Program-made: the position numbers and the translations under genes
NCBI GenBank assembly: GCA_045538465.1
Contig: JAZSRK010000156.1
Coordinates: forward strand, 1 to 27,258
Reading direction: 5' to 3'
DNA length: 27,258 nucleotides
From: Limiplasma sp045538465
GTDB lineage: Bacteria > Bacillota > Clostridia > Christensenellales > Aristaeellaceae
Shown: positions 1 through 7,416 of the stretch, piece after piece
Position numbering within the stretch: the first letter of the stretch is position 1
Layout of the letters: each line of letters opens with the position of its first letter
The notes under the pieces: generated by a model
What the model was told of the DNA's origin: nothing
Seen by the model: the letters and a program-made list of their open reading frames with translations, nothing else
Database searches by the model: none

Positions 1-219
<219 letters not shown>

Positions 220-360
220 ATTCTGAATCGCTCTCGATCGTTATTTCCGTCGAGTACGAAATCACTCAAAAATTATTGACTGTCGTTCTTGCGTTTCTTT
301 ACTCTGTATCGTTTTCAAGGTTCGGTGCTCAGCTTCGAGGGCGTTGCTCTCGAGCGAGCT
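220..360 (-). other. 16S rRNA leader
   Basis: Transcribed spacer between the rrn promoter and the 16S 5' end, on the reverse strand. It contains a GC-rich imperfect hairpin near 333-356 and, near 291-330, the CCTTGAAAAC-type block that commonly occurs in clostridial rRNA leaders and spacers and may serve antitermination or processing (inference). No ORF with a ribosome binding site lies here. Confidence 0.7.
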
Positions 361-365
361 TGTTT

Positions 366-394
366 ATAATATCACCACTCCAAATGAATGTCAA
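366..394 (-). promoter_or_regulatory. rRNA operon promoter
   Basis: On the reverse strand a perfect -35 TTGACA (389-394) is separated by 17 bases from TATTAT (366-371). The stretch upstream of the -35 (about 395-450) is strongly A/T rich with A and T runs, like an UP element. It points straight into the 16S gene. This is the best-matching sigma-A type promoter at this end of the window. Confidence 0.9.
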
Positions 395-485
395 CACCTT
401 TTTTCAATTTTTTTCGAAAAAATTTGCTTGTTTTTTGAAACCGTTACAAATCAACGTTTTTTCCATCCATCCATTTTCGAATATA

Positions 486-519
486 GAAGAAAACCCCGCC
501 GGAAACGATCCGACGGGGC
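486..519 (-). terminator. Intrinsic terminator of the exoA-yfcE-prsA operon
   Basis: Hairpin with 10-base arms at 494-503 and 509-518 and a 5-base loop, followed on the reverse strand by a TTTTCTTC tract. It lies directly downstream of the foldase stop codon and about 90 bases before the rrn -35, so it insulates the rRNA operon from read-through. Confidence 0.9.
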
Positions 520-530
520 AAAAAGCACGA

Positions 531-1871
531 TCAATCTGCCAAACGATTCTTATAGACCTTTACGTCGGCTTCATCCACCCAAGCCTGCTGTGCGTTATAA
601 TATACTGTGCTCTGCTTTTCTGAAAGCAGCTCCGCTTCCAATTCAGCCCGCACGCTTTCATACGCCACAGGACCCTCCACCACATCGGACGTATACTGGA
701 TCAGATGCACACCAAAAGATGTCTTTACTGGAGCAGACACCTCGCCTACCTGCGTGAGGGCCATCGCACCTTCTTTAAAAGGCTGCACATAATTGGTAGT
801 GGCATGCCCTACCAGATAGCCTGTTGTCTTCGCCGGTTCCGACATCATGCCCGGATCACTGCCATACTCAGCCATCAAAGCATCAAAGTCCTCCCCCTGC
901 GCAAGCCTTCCCTGCACTTCCTCCACAGTGGGCTTAAGTGCAGCATAGGCAGCCTCCAACAGAGCCTCGCGTTCCTGCTGAAGTGCAGCCAGTTCTTCTT
1001 CCAGACGCTGCTGCTCGGCTAGCAGATCTTCCAATACGCCTTCACCGGCATCTATTGCCATCTGCACAGAAGAGATCTCCTGCTGCTTATCGGCAATTTT
1101 ACCGTCCACCTCATCCAGCTTCGCCTGATCTTCCGGCGTAATAGAAAAGAGGATATGCTTTACATAACGATAGCCTGCCGGATAGTAGAAGATGGTGCGC
1201 CCGTCGCTAACATCCATATCGAAGTATTGCGGCTGTGCCTGATAATCCGTCTGTGCTGTTGCTACGCACTGATCGTAAGCTGCTACAACTTCCGCTTCAT
1301 CCACCGTAACACCGGCCACTGTTTCGTTATAAAGCTTCTCTTCGGCCATGATCAGCTTTTCTTCCACCAACAGTTCTTCTCTGGTGGGATATTCGCCCGT
1401 TGCCAGCATCATCTCTTCGGCCTGAGCAAACTTCTCCTCATCAGACAAGTCCGAATCTGCAAAGAAACCAGTAACAAAGCTGTTTACGTAATTCTGATAA
1501 GTGGCATCCGCCATCTGTTCCGCTTGAGCCAGCTCCTCATCGCTTAGATCAAGGTAGCCTTCCCTCTCCAATTTCTGATCCACCACGGCCTGACGGGTCA
1601 AAGCATCCAGCACGATATCCTGCTCCTGAGAGATGATCTCCGGATCCTCGATATCCAGTGCAACGCCATACTGGGTCTCGTACAGGTACTGCTGATATTC
1701 CAGCTCCTCCTGCACCAGCTGCTGCACCTCTCCCTTGGTATAAGCAACGCCGTTCACTTCCAATACCACTGTCTGCCGATCTACCTCAGGATCCTTTACG
1801 ATCAGGGAACAACCGCTGGTCACCAACATCATCAGCGCCAAAAGCAGCGCAAGCATTCCTGTCTTTTTCAC
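531..1871 (-). CDS. PrsA/SurA-like peptidyl-prolyl isomerase lipoprotein with coiled-coil insert
   Basis: Probably an extracytoplasmic foldase attached to the outer face of the membrane. From the chosen start the protein is 446 aa: a lipoprotein signal of 20 residues with lipobox VTSG and lipidated Cys21, an alpha-helical SurA_N-like region (about 30-225), and a parvulin (PpiC) domain at about 232-396 that opens with GYRYVKHILF and closes with SFGVHLIQY. The parvulin domain is split after its first strand by about 65 residues of charged heptad-like helix (about 246-312). The start is a GTG at 1871, 8 bases behind AGGAG (1880-1884); an in-frame GTG at 1901 would add ten residues but lacks a ribosome binding site and spoils the signal peptide. 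Third gene of the exoA operon, 33 bases after the phosphoesterase. Family is secure; client proteins are unknown. Confidence 0.88.
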   Translation of the reverse strand: MKKTGMLALLLALMMLVTSGCSLIVKDPEVDRQTVVLEVNGVAYTKGEVQQLVQEELEYQQYLYETQYGVALDIEDPEIISQEQDIVLDALTRQAVVDQKLEREGYLDLSDEELAQAEQMADATYQNYVNSFVTGFFADSDLSDEEKFAQAEEMMLATGEYPTREELLVEEKLIMAEEKLYNETVAGVTVDEAEVVAAYDQCVATAQTDYQAQPQYFDMDVSDGRTIFYYPAGYRYVKHILFSITPEDQAKLDEVDGKIADKQQEISSVQMAIDAGEGVLEDLLAEQQRLEEELAALQQEREALLEAAYAALKPTVEEVQGRLAQGEDFDALMAEYGSDPGMMSEPAKTTGYLVGHATTNYVQPFKEGAMALTQVGEVSAPVKTSFGVHLIQYTSDVVEGPVAYESVRAELEAELLSEKQSTVYYNAQQAWVDEADVKVYKNRLAD

Positions 1872-1904
1872 GTTTCTCACTCCTGTCTTGCTACTTTTCA
1901 CAAA

Positions 1905-2456
1905 TCAGCCCAAGCGATGGGTCAGCAAAACCTCGCTGCCATCAAGCGCCTTAATGGTAAAAACGCCATCTTCGTAAACCATATAGGAAGGAAGCTGCTC
2001 CTCCTTGGGCAGAGCGGCAGAGCCGGGATTGATATACACATAATCCGTCTGCGGGATGGCGCAATGCACATGGGTATGTCCATGAATGAGCACATCGCCG
2101 GGCTTGTGCGGGGGCGGATTATCAATATTGAATAGATGACCATGGGTCACAAATGCGGTATGCCCGCCATCCAGCGGCAAAAGTGCATAGTCTGCCATGA
2201 TGGGAAATTCCAGCACCATCTGATCCACCTCAGCATCGCAATTGCCGCGCACGCACAGAGGCGTTACCGGATAGGCATTCAGCATGCCAAACACCTCTTT
2301 GGGGGCATAACGATCCGGCAAGTCGTTGCGGGGGCCATGGTACAGTAGATCGCCCAGCAGCACCAGCCGATCGGCCTTTTCTTCCTCATATTTACGCAGG
2401 ATCTTTTCCATTGCCGAAGCAGAACCGTGAATATCCGATGCAAACAGTATCTTCAT
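1905..2456 (-). CDS. YfcE/MJ0936-family metallophosphoesterase
   Basis: 183 aa, the usual size for small YfcE-type calcineurin-like phosphodiesterases. All dinuclear metal motifs are visible: SDIHG (residues 7-11), GDLLYHG (about 35-41), RGNCD (about 94-98), THGH (about 129-132) and GHTHVH (about 149-154), ending with NPGS. Such enzymes hydrolyse phosphodiesters of unknown natural substrate in the cytoplasm. The ribosome binding site GGAGG lies inside the last codons of exoA and the ATG follows the exoA stop by 3 bases, so translation of the two is likely coupled. No specific substrate can be inferred from context. Confidence 0.9.
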   Translation of the reverse strand: MKILFASDIHGSASAMEKILRKYEEEKADRLVLLGDLLYHGPRNDLPDRYAPKEVFGMLNAYPVTPLCVRGNCDAEVDQMVLEFPIMADYALLPLDGGHTAFVTHGHLFNIDNPPPHKPGDVLIHGHTHVHCAIPQTDYVYINPGSAALPKEEQLPSYMVYEDGVFTIKALDGSEVLLTHRLG

Positions 2457-2459
2457 TGT

Positions 2460-3224
2460 TTATGCCTCCAAACCTTCCAATTCTAAAATAACGGGGCAAT
2501 GATCGCTGCCCATGATCTGGTCGTGAATATCCGCAAGCTTTACATAGGGTGCAATGCGCTGGCTCACCAAAAAATAATCGATGCGCCATCCGATATTCCG
2601 CTCACGGCTCTTCATCATATAGCTCCACCAGCTGTAGCGGTCGGTCTCGTCGGGATGCAGCAAGCGGAAGGTATCCACAAAGCCGCTGTCCAGAAGCGCG
2701 GTCATCTTCTCCCGCTCCTGCGGAGTAAAGCCTGCATTTTTGGTATTGGTCTTGGGGTTTTTTAGGTCGATCTCCTTGTGGGCAACATTCATATCGCCAC
2801 AAACCACGACCGGCTTCTTTTCATCCAGCTTACGCAAATAAGCCCGGAAAGCTTCCTCCCACGTCATACGGTAATCCAGCCGCGCCAGTTCCCGCTGGCT
2901 GTTGGGCGTGTAGACCGTTACCAGATAAAAGTCCTTGTATTCCAAGGTGATAACACGGCCTTCGTGGTCGTGTTCCTCCACGCCAATACCGTAAGCCACG
3001 CTGATGGGCTCCTTACGGGCCAGCACCGCCGTGCCAGAATACCCCTTTTTTTCGGCGCTGTTCCAGTATTGCAGGTAACCTTCCGGCGCAAAGTCTGCCT
3101 GACCTTGCTGCATTTTCGTTTCTTGCAGACAGAAACAATCCGCCTCCATTTCGCCGAAATAATCCAGAAAACCCTTGCCAAGGCAAGCTCTCAGACCATT
3201 CACATTCCACGAGATCAGCCTCAT
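2460..3224 (-). CDS. exoA: Exodeoxyribonuclease III / AP endonuclease
   Basis: DNA repair nuclease of the ExoIII/APE1 family, cleaving at abasic sites and digesting 3' ends. About 254 aa from the conserved start MRLISWNVNGLR. Visible catalytic signatures: NVNGLRA, LQETK (metal-binding Glu), GDMNVAH (Asp/Asn), GWRIDYFLVS and the terminal GSDHCPV (Asp-His pair). The conserved N-terminus favours the ATG at 3224; an ATG three codons upstream (3233) sits closer to the AAGGAAG at 3236-3242, so the exact start is open, while the in-frame TTG at 3254 lacks a ribosome binding site. First gene of an operon with the phosphoesterase and foldase, read from the promoter at 3276-3305. Confidence 0.95.
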   Translation of the reverse strand: MRLISWNVNGLRACLGKGFLDYFGEMEADCFCLQETKMQQGQADFAPEGYLQYWNSAEKKGYSGTAVLARKEPISVAYGIGVEEHDHEGRVITLEYKDFYLVTVYTPNSQRELARLDYRMTWEEAFRAYLRKLDEKKPVVVCGDMNVAHKEIDLKNPKTNTKNAGFTPQEREKMTALLDSGFVDTFRLLHPDETDRYSWWSYMMKSRERNIGWRIDYFLVSQRIAPYVKLADIHDQIMGSDHCPVILELEGLEA

Positions 3225-3275
3225 GACGACCATTTCTTCCTTTCTATAAAACAAGGATCAAAAAGTGCCGATGAA

Positions 3276-3305
3276 ATTGTACCATATTCCCACCCGCCCC
3301 CGCAA
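3276..3305 (-). promoter_or_regulatory. exoA operon promoter
   Basis: Reverse strand -35 TTGCGG (3300-3305), 18-base spacer, -10 TACAAT (3276-3281) preceded by TGG, an extended -10 element. Transcription would start about 45 bases before the exoA start. Its -35 lies one base from the -35 of the opposing promoter. Confidence 0.65.
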
Positions 3306-3306
3306 G

Positions 3307-3336
3307 TTGACACAGAAAGCAAGTGTCTGTTATACT
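3307..3336 (+). promoter_or_regulatory. Promoter of the DUF3795 gene
   Basis: Perfect TTGACA (3307-3312), 18-base spacer, TATACT (3331-3336), about 50 bases ahead of the ATG at 3392. Confidence 0.75.
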
Positions 3337-3391
3337 TCGTAGGTCATTTGAACTTTTTTCCAAGCATCTATTTTTTCAAGGAGTGAAGGAT

Positions 3392-3655
3392 ATGTTCGAA
3401 TCCCGTTGCGGTCTCAAATGCAGCGAATGTCAGTACAAGGACATTATGAAATGCAGCGGATGCACCACCATCAAAAAGCCCTACTGGGCCAAAAGCTGCC
3501 CCATCAAGAACTGCGTGGAGGGCAAAAAGCTGGATCACTGCGGCAAGTGCGACCATTTCCCCTGCAAACAGCTGCACGAGTTTGCTTACGACCCGGCCAC
3601 CGACAGCGAAGGCACCCGTATCGAGACCCTTACCGACTGGGCAGCCAGTCGCTAA
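3392..3655 (+). CDS. DUF3795-type cysteine-rich small protein
   Basis: 87 aa. The start is the ATG at 3392, 8 bases behind AAGGAG (3378-3383); longer in-frame starts would overlap the promoter. The sequence is dominated by Cys pairs: CGLKCSEC, CSGC, a CPIKNC segment and CGKCDHFPC, ten Cys in total. This is the pattern of DUF3795 proteins, which are common in anaerobes, presumed to bind a metal (Zn or Fe-S), and have no established function. It stands alone between its own promoter and a bidirectional terminator. The spacing of Cys argues for a structural metal site, but which metal cannot be told. Confidence 0.82.
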   Translation: MFESRCGLKCSECQYKDIMKCSGCTTIKKPYWAKSCPIKNCVEGKKLDHCGKCDHFPCKQLHEFAYDPATDSEGTRIETLTDWAASR

Positions 3656-3706
3656 AAAACACAGAGCCACTGCAACGGTTTTTCGTTGCAGTGGCTTCTT
3701 GCTTTA
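3652..3706. terminator. Bidirectional intrinsic terminator
   Basis: Perfect 12-base arms at 3666-3677 and 3684-3695 with a 6-base loop. A T-rich tail follows on the plus strand (3696-3706) and an A run (3656-3661) gives a U tract on the reverse strand, so it can end both the DUF3795 gene and the convergent large fusion gene. Confidence 0.92.
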
Positions 3707-3713
3707 ATGTCGA

Positions 3714-6700
3714 TCAATAATCCCTGCGGGGCAACTCGATCCCCAACGCCTGCGCTGCTTCCTCCAGCACATCCAGCGCCCGGACGATCTGGATCGGCTG
3801 ATGTTCGCTGATGACGCAAAAGCGCAGTCGTGCCTTATTCTTAGGCACAGCAGGATACACCGCCGGCGGCACGAACACGCCTCTGCGGCGCATTTCGTTG
3901 CTAAGCGCAAAGGCATCCTCATCCCGACCGATCAGCACAGGGATGATAGCTGTTTCGCCTGCCAGACAAATATCCATGCGATGGCGGCGGGCTTCCTGAG
4001 CAAAGCACAGAATGTTGCGGCGCATGTTTTCCATGATCTGCGGTTCCTGACGCAAAAGCCGCACAGCTGCCAGCGTACCGGCTGCCAAAGCCGGGGACAG
4101 ACCTACGCTGAACACAAAGCCCGGCAGATTGTACCGTAAGTACTCGATCAAGCATTTGCGTCCGGCCAGATAACCGCCGCAGGTGCCCAAGCCTTTGGAC
4201 AGCGTGCCCATCTTGATATCCACATCATCCGGCGCAAGACCGAAGTACTCATCCACACCGCCGCCAGTCTCGCCGATAACGCAGGCGCTGTGTGCCTCAT
4301 CCACCATCAGGAAGCAGCCATACTCCTTCTTTATGCGCACAAAAGCCGGAACATCGGCAATATCGCCATCCATGCTGTAGGCACCCTCAATAATGATGAG
4401 CACCTTCTCGTAATATTTCCGCTGGCTGCGCAAAATGCTTTCCAGCGCAGCAGTATCATTATGCGGGAAAGGCTTTACTGTGGCAGGGGACAACCGGCAG
4501 CCCTGTTCAATGGAGTTATGCGCCAGTGCATCGTAAACGATCAGATCGTTGGGGCCGCAGAAATTGCCTACCACCGTTACATTGGTGGAATGGCCGCCTA
4601 CGCAGACCAGTGCAGCTTCCGCATGCTTCCAATCGGCGATCTCCCGCTCCAGCTCGCCATGAAGGCTCTTTTCGCCAGCCAACAACCGGCTACCGCTGGC
4701 GCTGGTGCCGTACAGATCGATAGCTGCTTTGGCAGCCTCGTTCACCTCTTTGCGGCCACTCATGCCCACATAGTTATAGCTGCCGAAATTGAGCACTTCT
4801 TGCCCAGCCATAACGCTCTTATCAAGCAAAGGGGAATCATGGCAAACAAAATAGGGGTTTTCGTCGCCAGAGCACATCAGCGCTTGCTGACGGGCATGGA
4901 ACGCTTGGTATTCCGGCGTCTCTTCAAAGCAAGTGATCGCCTGACGCTCTTGGCGTGCACTTGCTGCTGTCTGGGTGGTTTCGCCGCTGAGCTTACGGCA
5001 GATGAGCTGTGTGAGGCTATCCACCGTGGCACAATCGCCGTATTCCGTCGTTTCGATGCTTACACCAAACAATTCTTCCGCCTTTAGGGTAATGGACAAC
5101 ACCTGCAAGCTGTCGCCGCCCAGATCGTCGATAAAATGGGCATTATCCGCAAAGGAGCCCACTTCCTGCTCCAGCGCTTCGGCGAAGCAAAGGCGCACTT
5201 TTTGTTTGATCTCGTTTAGTTTCTGCGCATCCTGCCGCTGCACCCGTTCCTTGGCCTGCAGAGGGGCAACCGCATTGTCCACAGCCACCATGACAGGAAC
5301 GCTGCCGGAGAGTTCCAGCTCCTTCAGAGGCATGGTGCCCTCAGCGATCTGCTTTTTCAGTGTCAAGCGCTTTACCTTGATGCCGTTTACCAAGGGCAGC
5401 TTGTCATGGGTCAGCCAGCAGCGGGTGATGCGCTTCATGGCTGGCAGCGTGCTGTTGCGGCTGCGGATCTCCGCGCTCAGTTTCCTCAACGTTTCCTCAT
5501 CCTGCAAAGCTGCATCCATGCTCAGCACCAAGGTGATGTCTTCATACATACCGCCCTCAGGCTTGGGCACGCCCAGTACCGCCATTTGTTCCACACCGGG
5601 CAAAGCAGCGAACACATCCTCCAATTCGTCCGGATAAACATTCTCGCCAGACTCGTTGATGATGACATCCTTGCAGCGGCCTTGAATAAACACACGCCCT
5701 TTGCGCAGCTGAACGATATCGCCGGTGGGATACCAACCATCGCTGGTGTCGGGAGGCAGCAGCTTGCCGCCTGCCATGCGCCCGGTATGGATGCTGGCGC
5801 CGCGGATATGCATTTCGCCTTCTTTACCATCCCCGCCGCTTACCACATACTCCACGTTGGTCAGGGGTCTGCCCACGCTGCCCGCCAGTCGCTTTGTGAG
5901 CCGCATGGAGGTTTCCACGCTGGTAACAGCGGTCTCGGTCATGCCAAAGCCGCATACGGTATAATAACCCAGCGCATTCAGCATGCGCAGATGCTCCGTA
6001 GGCGTATGGCTGCCGCCCAGGATCACACACTGCACATCCGTGCCCAGCGCTTGCTTCAGCAAACCCTTGAACAGCATCTTTTGGGCAAAGTGCAAGCCTG
6101 CTGTCGGGGCGAAACGCTGCGTATTCAGGCTTAAGCCCGTCATAGCAGAAAACGCCACACGGCTCATGCGGGATCTCTTTGCCAACTTCTTTTTGATGGT
6201 GGTGCACAGGTTGTTGGCCAGCAAAGGCACAGCCACGATCAGGTGTGGTTTGCAGATCTGGGCAGTGGTCATGATGGTTTTAGGTGCCCGATCGTTCAAA
6301 TAGATATTGGCATAACCCAAAAAGCCGCACCACATCAGATTGACCACGAAGCCTAACACATGATGGAAGGGCAAAAAAGCAAGCGCACGGCGGTTCTCGT
6401 TATCAACGATACGCTTATTGGCATGAAAGAGCAGCAACGAACTGAGCACCTGCTCTGCCATGGCCTCGCCATTGTAAACGAAGATACGGCTGGTACCGGT
6501 GGTGCCGCTGGTGCACAGCGCCACTGCGTTGCCGCAGGGCACGGCCGGCCGGGCAGCATCCGGTGCATTGAACAAGTCTGCCGTCAAGATCTGAACGATC
6601 TCTGTCGGGAAGTTTCTCTCCCTGGGAGTGATGATGGCTTGGCATCCAGCTTCCCCCATCAGGTGCAGTGCCAGTTCATCACCCATGGCGGCATCCAGCA

Positions 6701-6986
6701 GCAGCACCTCATGCCCGCTGAGCATAAGCCCCCAGAAGGTGGGAAACCACTCCTTGCAGGTATCCATCGATATGGCAACAAAGCCGCCGGCAGGCAGCCT
6801 TTCATGCAGCCATGCTGCATAAGCGAAAGCCTTTTGTTTAGCCTCACTGAATGTCCATTGCCTCTGGGTCTCCCCTTCCAGCCATATGGCAGCAGGCTCG
6901 TCCCCATGGGCGCAGGTGATCTCAAACAGGTTTTCAAAGCTTTTGTTTTCAGAAAGAAGCGCACTATCACGCGCAACATCGTGCAT
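3714..6986 (-). CDS. Trifunctional AMP-dependent acyl ligase - ACP - alpha-oxoamine synthase
   Basis: 1090 aa, three enzymatic parts in one chain. (1) Adenylate-forming ligase, about 10-545: CTSGTTGTSR (158-167), GFGMTETA (346-353), YPTGD (419-423), a GRCKDVIINESGENVYP hinge region (436-452) and a C-terminal KLPLVNGIKVKR in which Lys537 aligns with the catalytic A10 Lys. (2) Acyl carrier protein, about 590-665, with DLGGDSL; Ser626 should carry phosphopantetheine. (3) PLP-dependent alpha-oxoamine synthase (AONS/KBL/serine palmitoyltransferase family), about 685-1085: NFGSYNYVG, His823, DEAHS (Asp896) and PLP Lys931 in GTLSKGLG. Expected chemistry: activate an acid, load it on the ACP, and condense it decarboxylatively with an amino acid to an alpha-amino ketone. 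Substrates are unknown. The ATG at 6986 follows GGAGA by a few bases; a TTG extension to 7061 has no ribosome binding site. Monocistronic, with no PKS or transporter beside it. Confidence 0.88.
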   Translation of the reverse strand: MHDVARDSALLSENKSFENLFEITCAHGDEPAAIWLEGETQRQWTFSEAKQKAFAYAAWLHERLPAGGFVAISMDTCKEWFPTFWGLMLSGHEVLLLDAAMGDELALHLMGEAGCQAIITPRERNFPTEIVQILTADLFNAPDAARPAVPCGNAVALCTSGTTGTSRIFVYNGEAMAEQVLSSLLLFHANKRIVDNENRRALAFLPFHHVLGFVVNLMWCGFLGYANIYLNDRAPKTIMTTAQICKPHLIVAVPLLANNLCTTIKKKLAKRSRMSRVAFSAMTGLSLNTQRFAPTAGLHFAQKMLFKGLLKQALGTDVQCVILGGSHTPTEHLRMLNALGYYTVCGFGMTETAVTSVETSMRLTKRLAGSVGRPLTNVEYVVSGGDGKEGEMHIRGASIHTGRMAGGKLLPPDTSDGWYPTGDIVQLRKGRVFIQGRCKDVIINESGENVYPDELEDVFAALPGVEQMAVLGVPKPEGGMYEDITLVLSMDAALQDEETLRKLSAEIRSRNSTLPAMKRITRCWLTHDKLPLVNGIKVKRLTLKKQIAEGTMPLKELELSGSVPVMVAVDNAVAPLQAKERVQRQDAQKLNEIKQKVRLCFAEALEQEVGSFADNAHFIDDLGGDSLQVLSITLKAEELFGVSIETTEYGDCATVDSLTQLICRKLSGETTQTAASARQERQAITCFEETPEYQAFHARQQALMCSGDENPYFVCHDSPLLDKSVMAGQEVLNFGSYNYVGMSGRKEVNEAAKAAIDLYGTSASGSRLLAGEKSLHGELEREIADWKHAEAALVCVGGHSTNVTVVGNFCGPNDLIVYDALAHNSIEQGCRLSPATVKPFPHNDTAALESILRSQRKYYEKVLIIIEGAYSMDGDIADVPAFVRIKKEYGCFLMVDEAHSACVIGETGGGVDEYFGLAPDDVDIKMGTLSKGLGTCGGYLAGRKCLIEYLRYNLPGFVFSVGLSPALAAGTLAAVRLLRQEPQIMENMRRNILCFAQEARRHRMDICLAGETAIIPVLIGRDEDAFALSNEMRRRGVFVPPAVYPAVPKNKARLRFCVISEHQPIQIVRALDVLEEAAQALGIELPRRDY

Positions 6987-7020
6987 ACGGTCTCCGCCTT
7001 TCCGGCAGCAACGGAAAAAA

Positions 7021-7072
7021 GCGTCCAGCAAACAAGGGATCCCAAACAAAGCGTTCAGCAAACAGGGATGCC
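7021..7072. repeat. Imperfect direct repeat in the leader of the fusion gene
   Basis: Two copies of a roughly 22-base unit at 7021-7043 and 7051-7072, offset by 30 bases, differing by a C/T change, one inserted A and one base near the end. They lie 35-85 bases upstream of the ATG at 6986, in the transcribed leader if the promoter at 7266-7294 is right. They could be an operator pair or an RNA element; no known motif is recognised. Confidence 0.65.
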
Positions 7073-7265
7073 ATGTGCATCGTTTTTACCGAAAGCTGCT
7101 CATTCTCTTGTGTTGTAATGCATCAGAAAGTACCATGGCGTTGCCTTAGGCAAACGCCCACTCCTCAAAAGCCGTTCCACACTCCTTTCCCAGCGTAGAT
7201 CGGAGCGATGCACAATATAAAAATAGCGAATAAACAAAAATATAGATCGTGCACGCACCCACCAC

Positions 7266-7294
7266 AGTATACCGTAGCACGCTTTGTTGTGCAA
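7266..7294 (-). promoter_or_regulatory. Candidate promoter of the ligase-ACP-oxoamine synthase gene
   Basis: Reverse strand TTGCAC (7289-7294), 17-base spacer, TATACT (7266-7271). The -35 is only a half match, but the -10 and spacing are good. It is the best candidate on this strand in the intergenic region. Confidence 0.5.
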
Positions 7295-7329
7295 GTGCTG
7301 CACAGGTGTGTAAAAAATTGACGGAGGGG

Positions 7330-7358
7330 TTTATTCGAGAGCTTTTATGTTGTATAAT
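7330..7358 (+). promoter_or_regulatory. Candidate promoter of the cdaA operon
   Basis: Perfect TATAAT at 7353-7358 with a poor -35 (TTTATT, 7330-7335) at 17 bases. It lies about 55 bases before the cdaA ATG. The perfect -10 and position support it; the -35 does not. Confidence 0.5.
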
Positions 7359-7416
7359 ACATGGTGGATTTCTTTCTTCCAAAACGATCATCACAGCCAA
7401 AGGAAGGTGACAGACC

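Larger units (their letters stand above)
7074..7416. other. Divergent intergenic region between the fusion gene and cdaA
   Basis: About 340 bases without a convincing gene. It holds outward-facing promoter candidates (reverse strand 7266-7294, forward strand about 7330-7358) and a short inverted repeat at about 7138-7159 (GGCGTTGCC / GGCAAACGCC, one bulge). Small ORFs here lack ribosome binding sites. Together with 6987-7073 it forms an unusually long leader, about 270 bases, for the fusion gene. Confidence 0.6.

Noticed and set aside
4290..5087. 265-aa open frame antisense to the oxoamine synthase part of the fusion
   Set aside because: Opposite a conserved catalytic domain; explained by codon bias of the real gene.
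6987..7061. In-frame TTG extension of the fusion protein through the direct repeat
   Set aside because: No ribosome binding site ahead of the TTG; GGAGA sits a few bases before the ATG at 6986 and ligase homologues begin near there.
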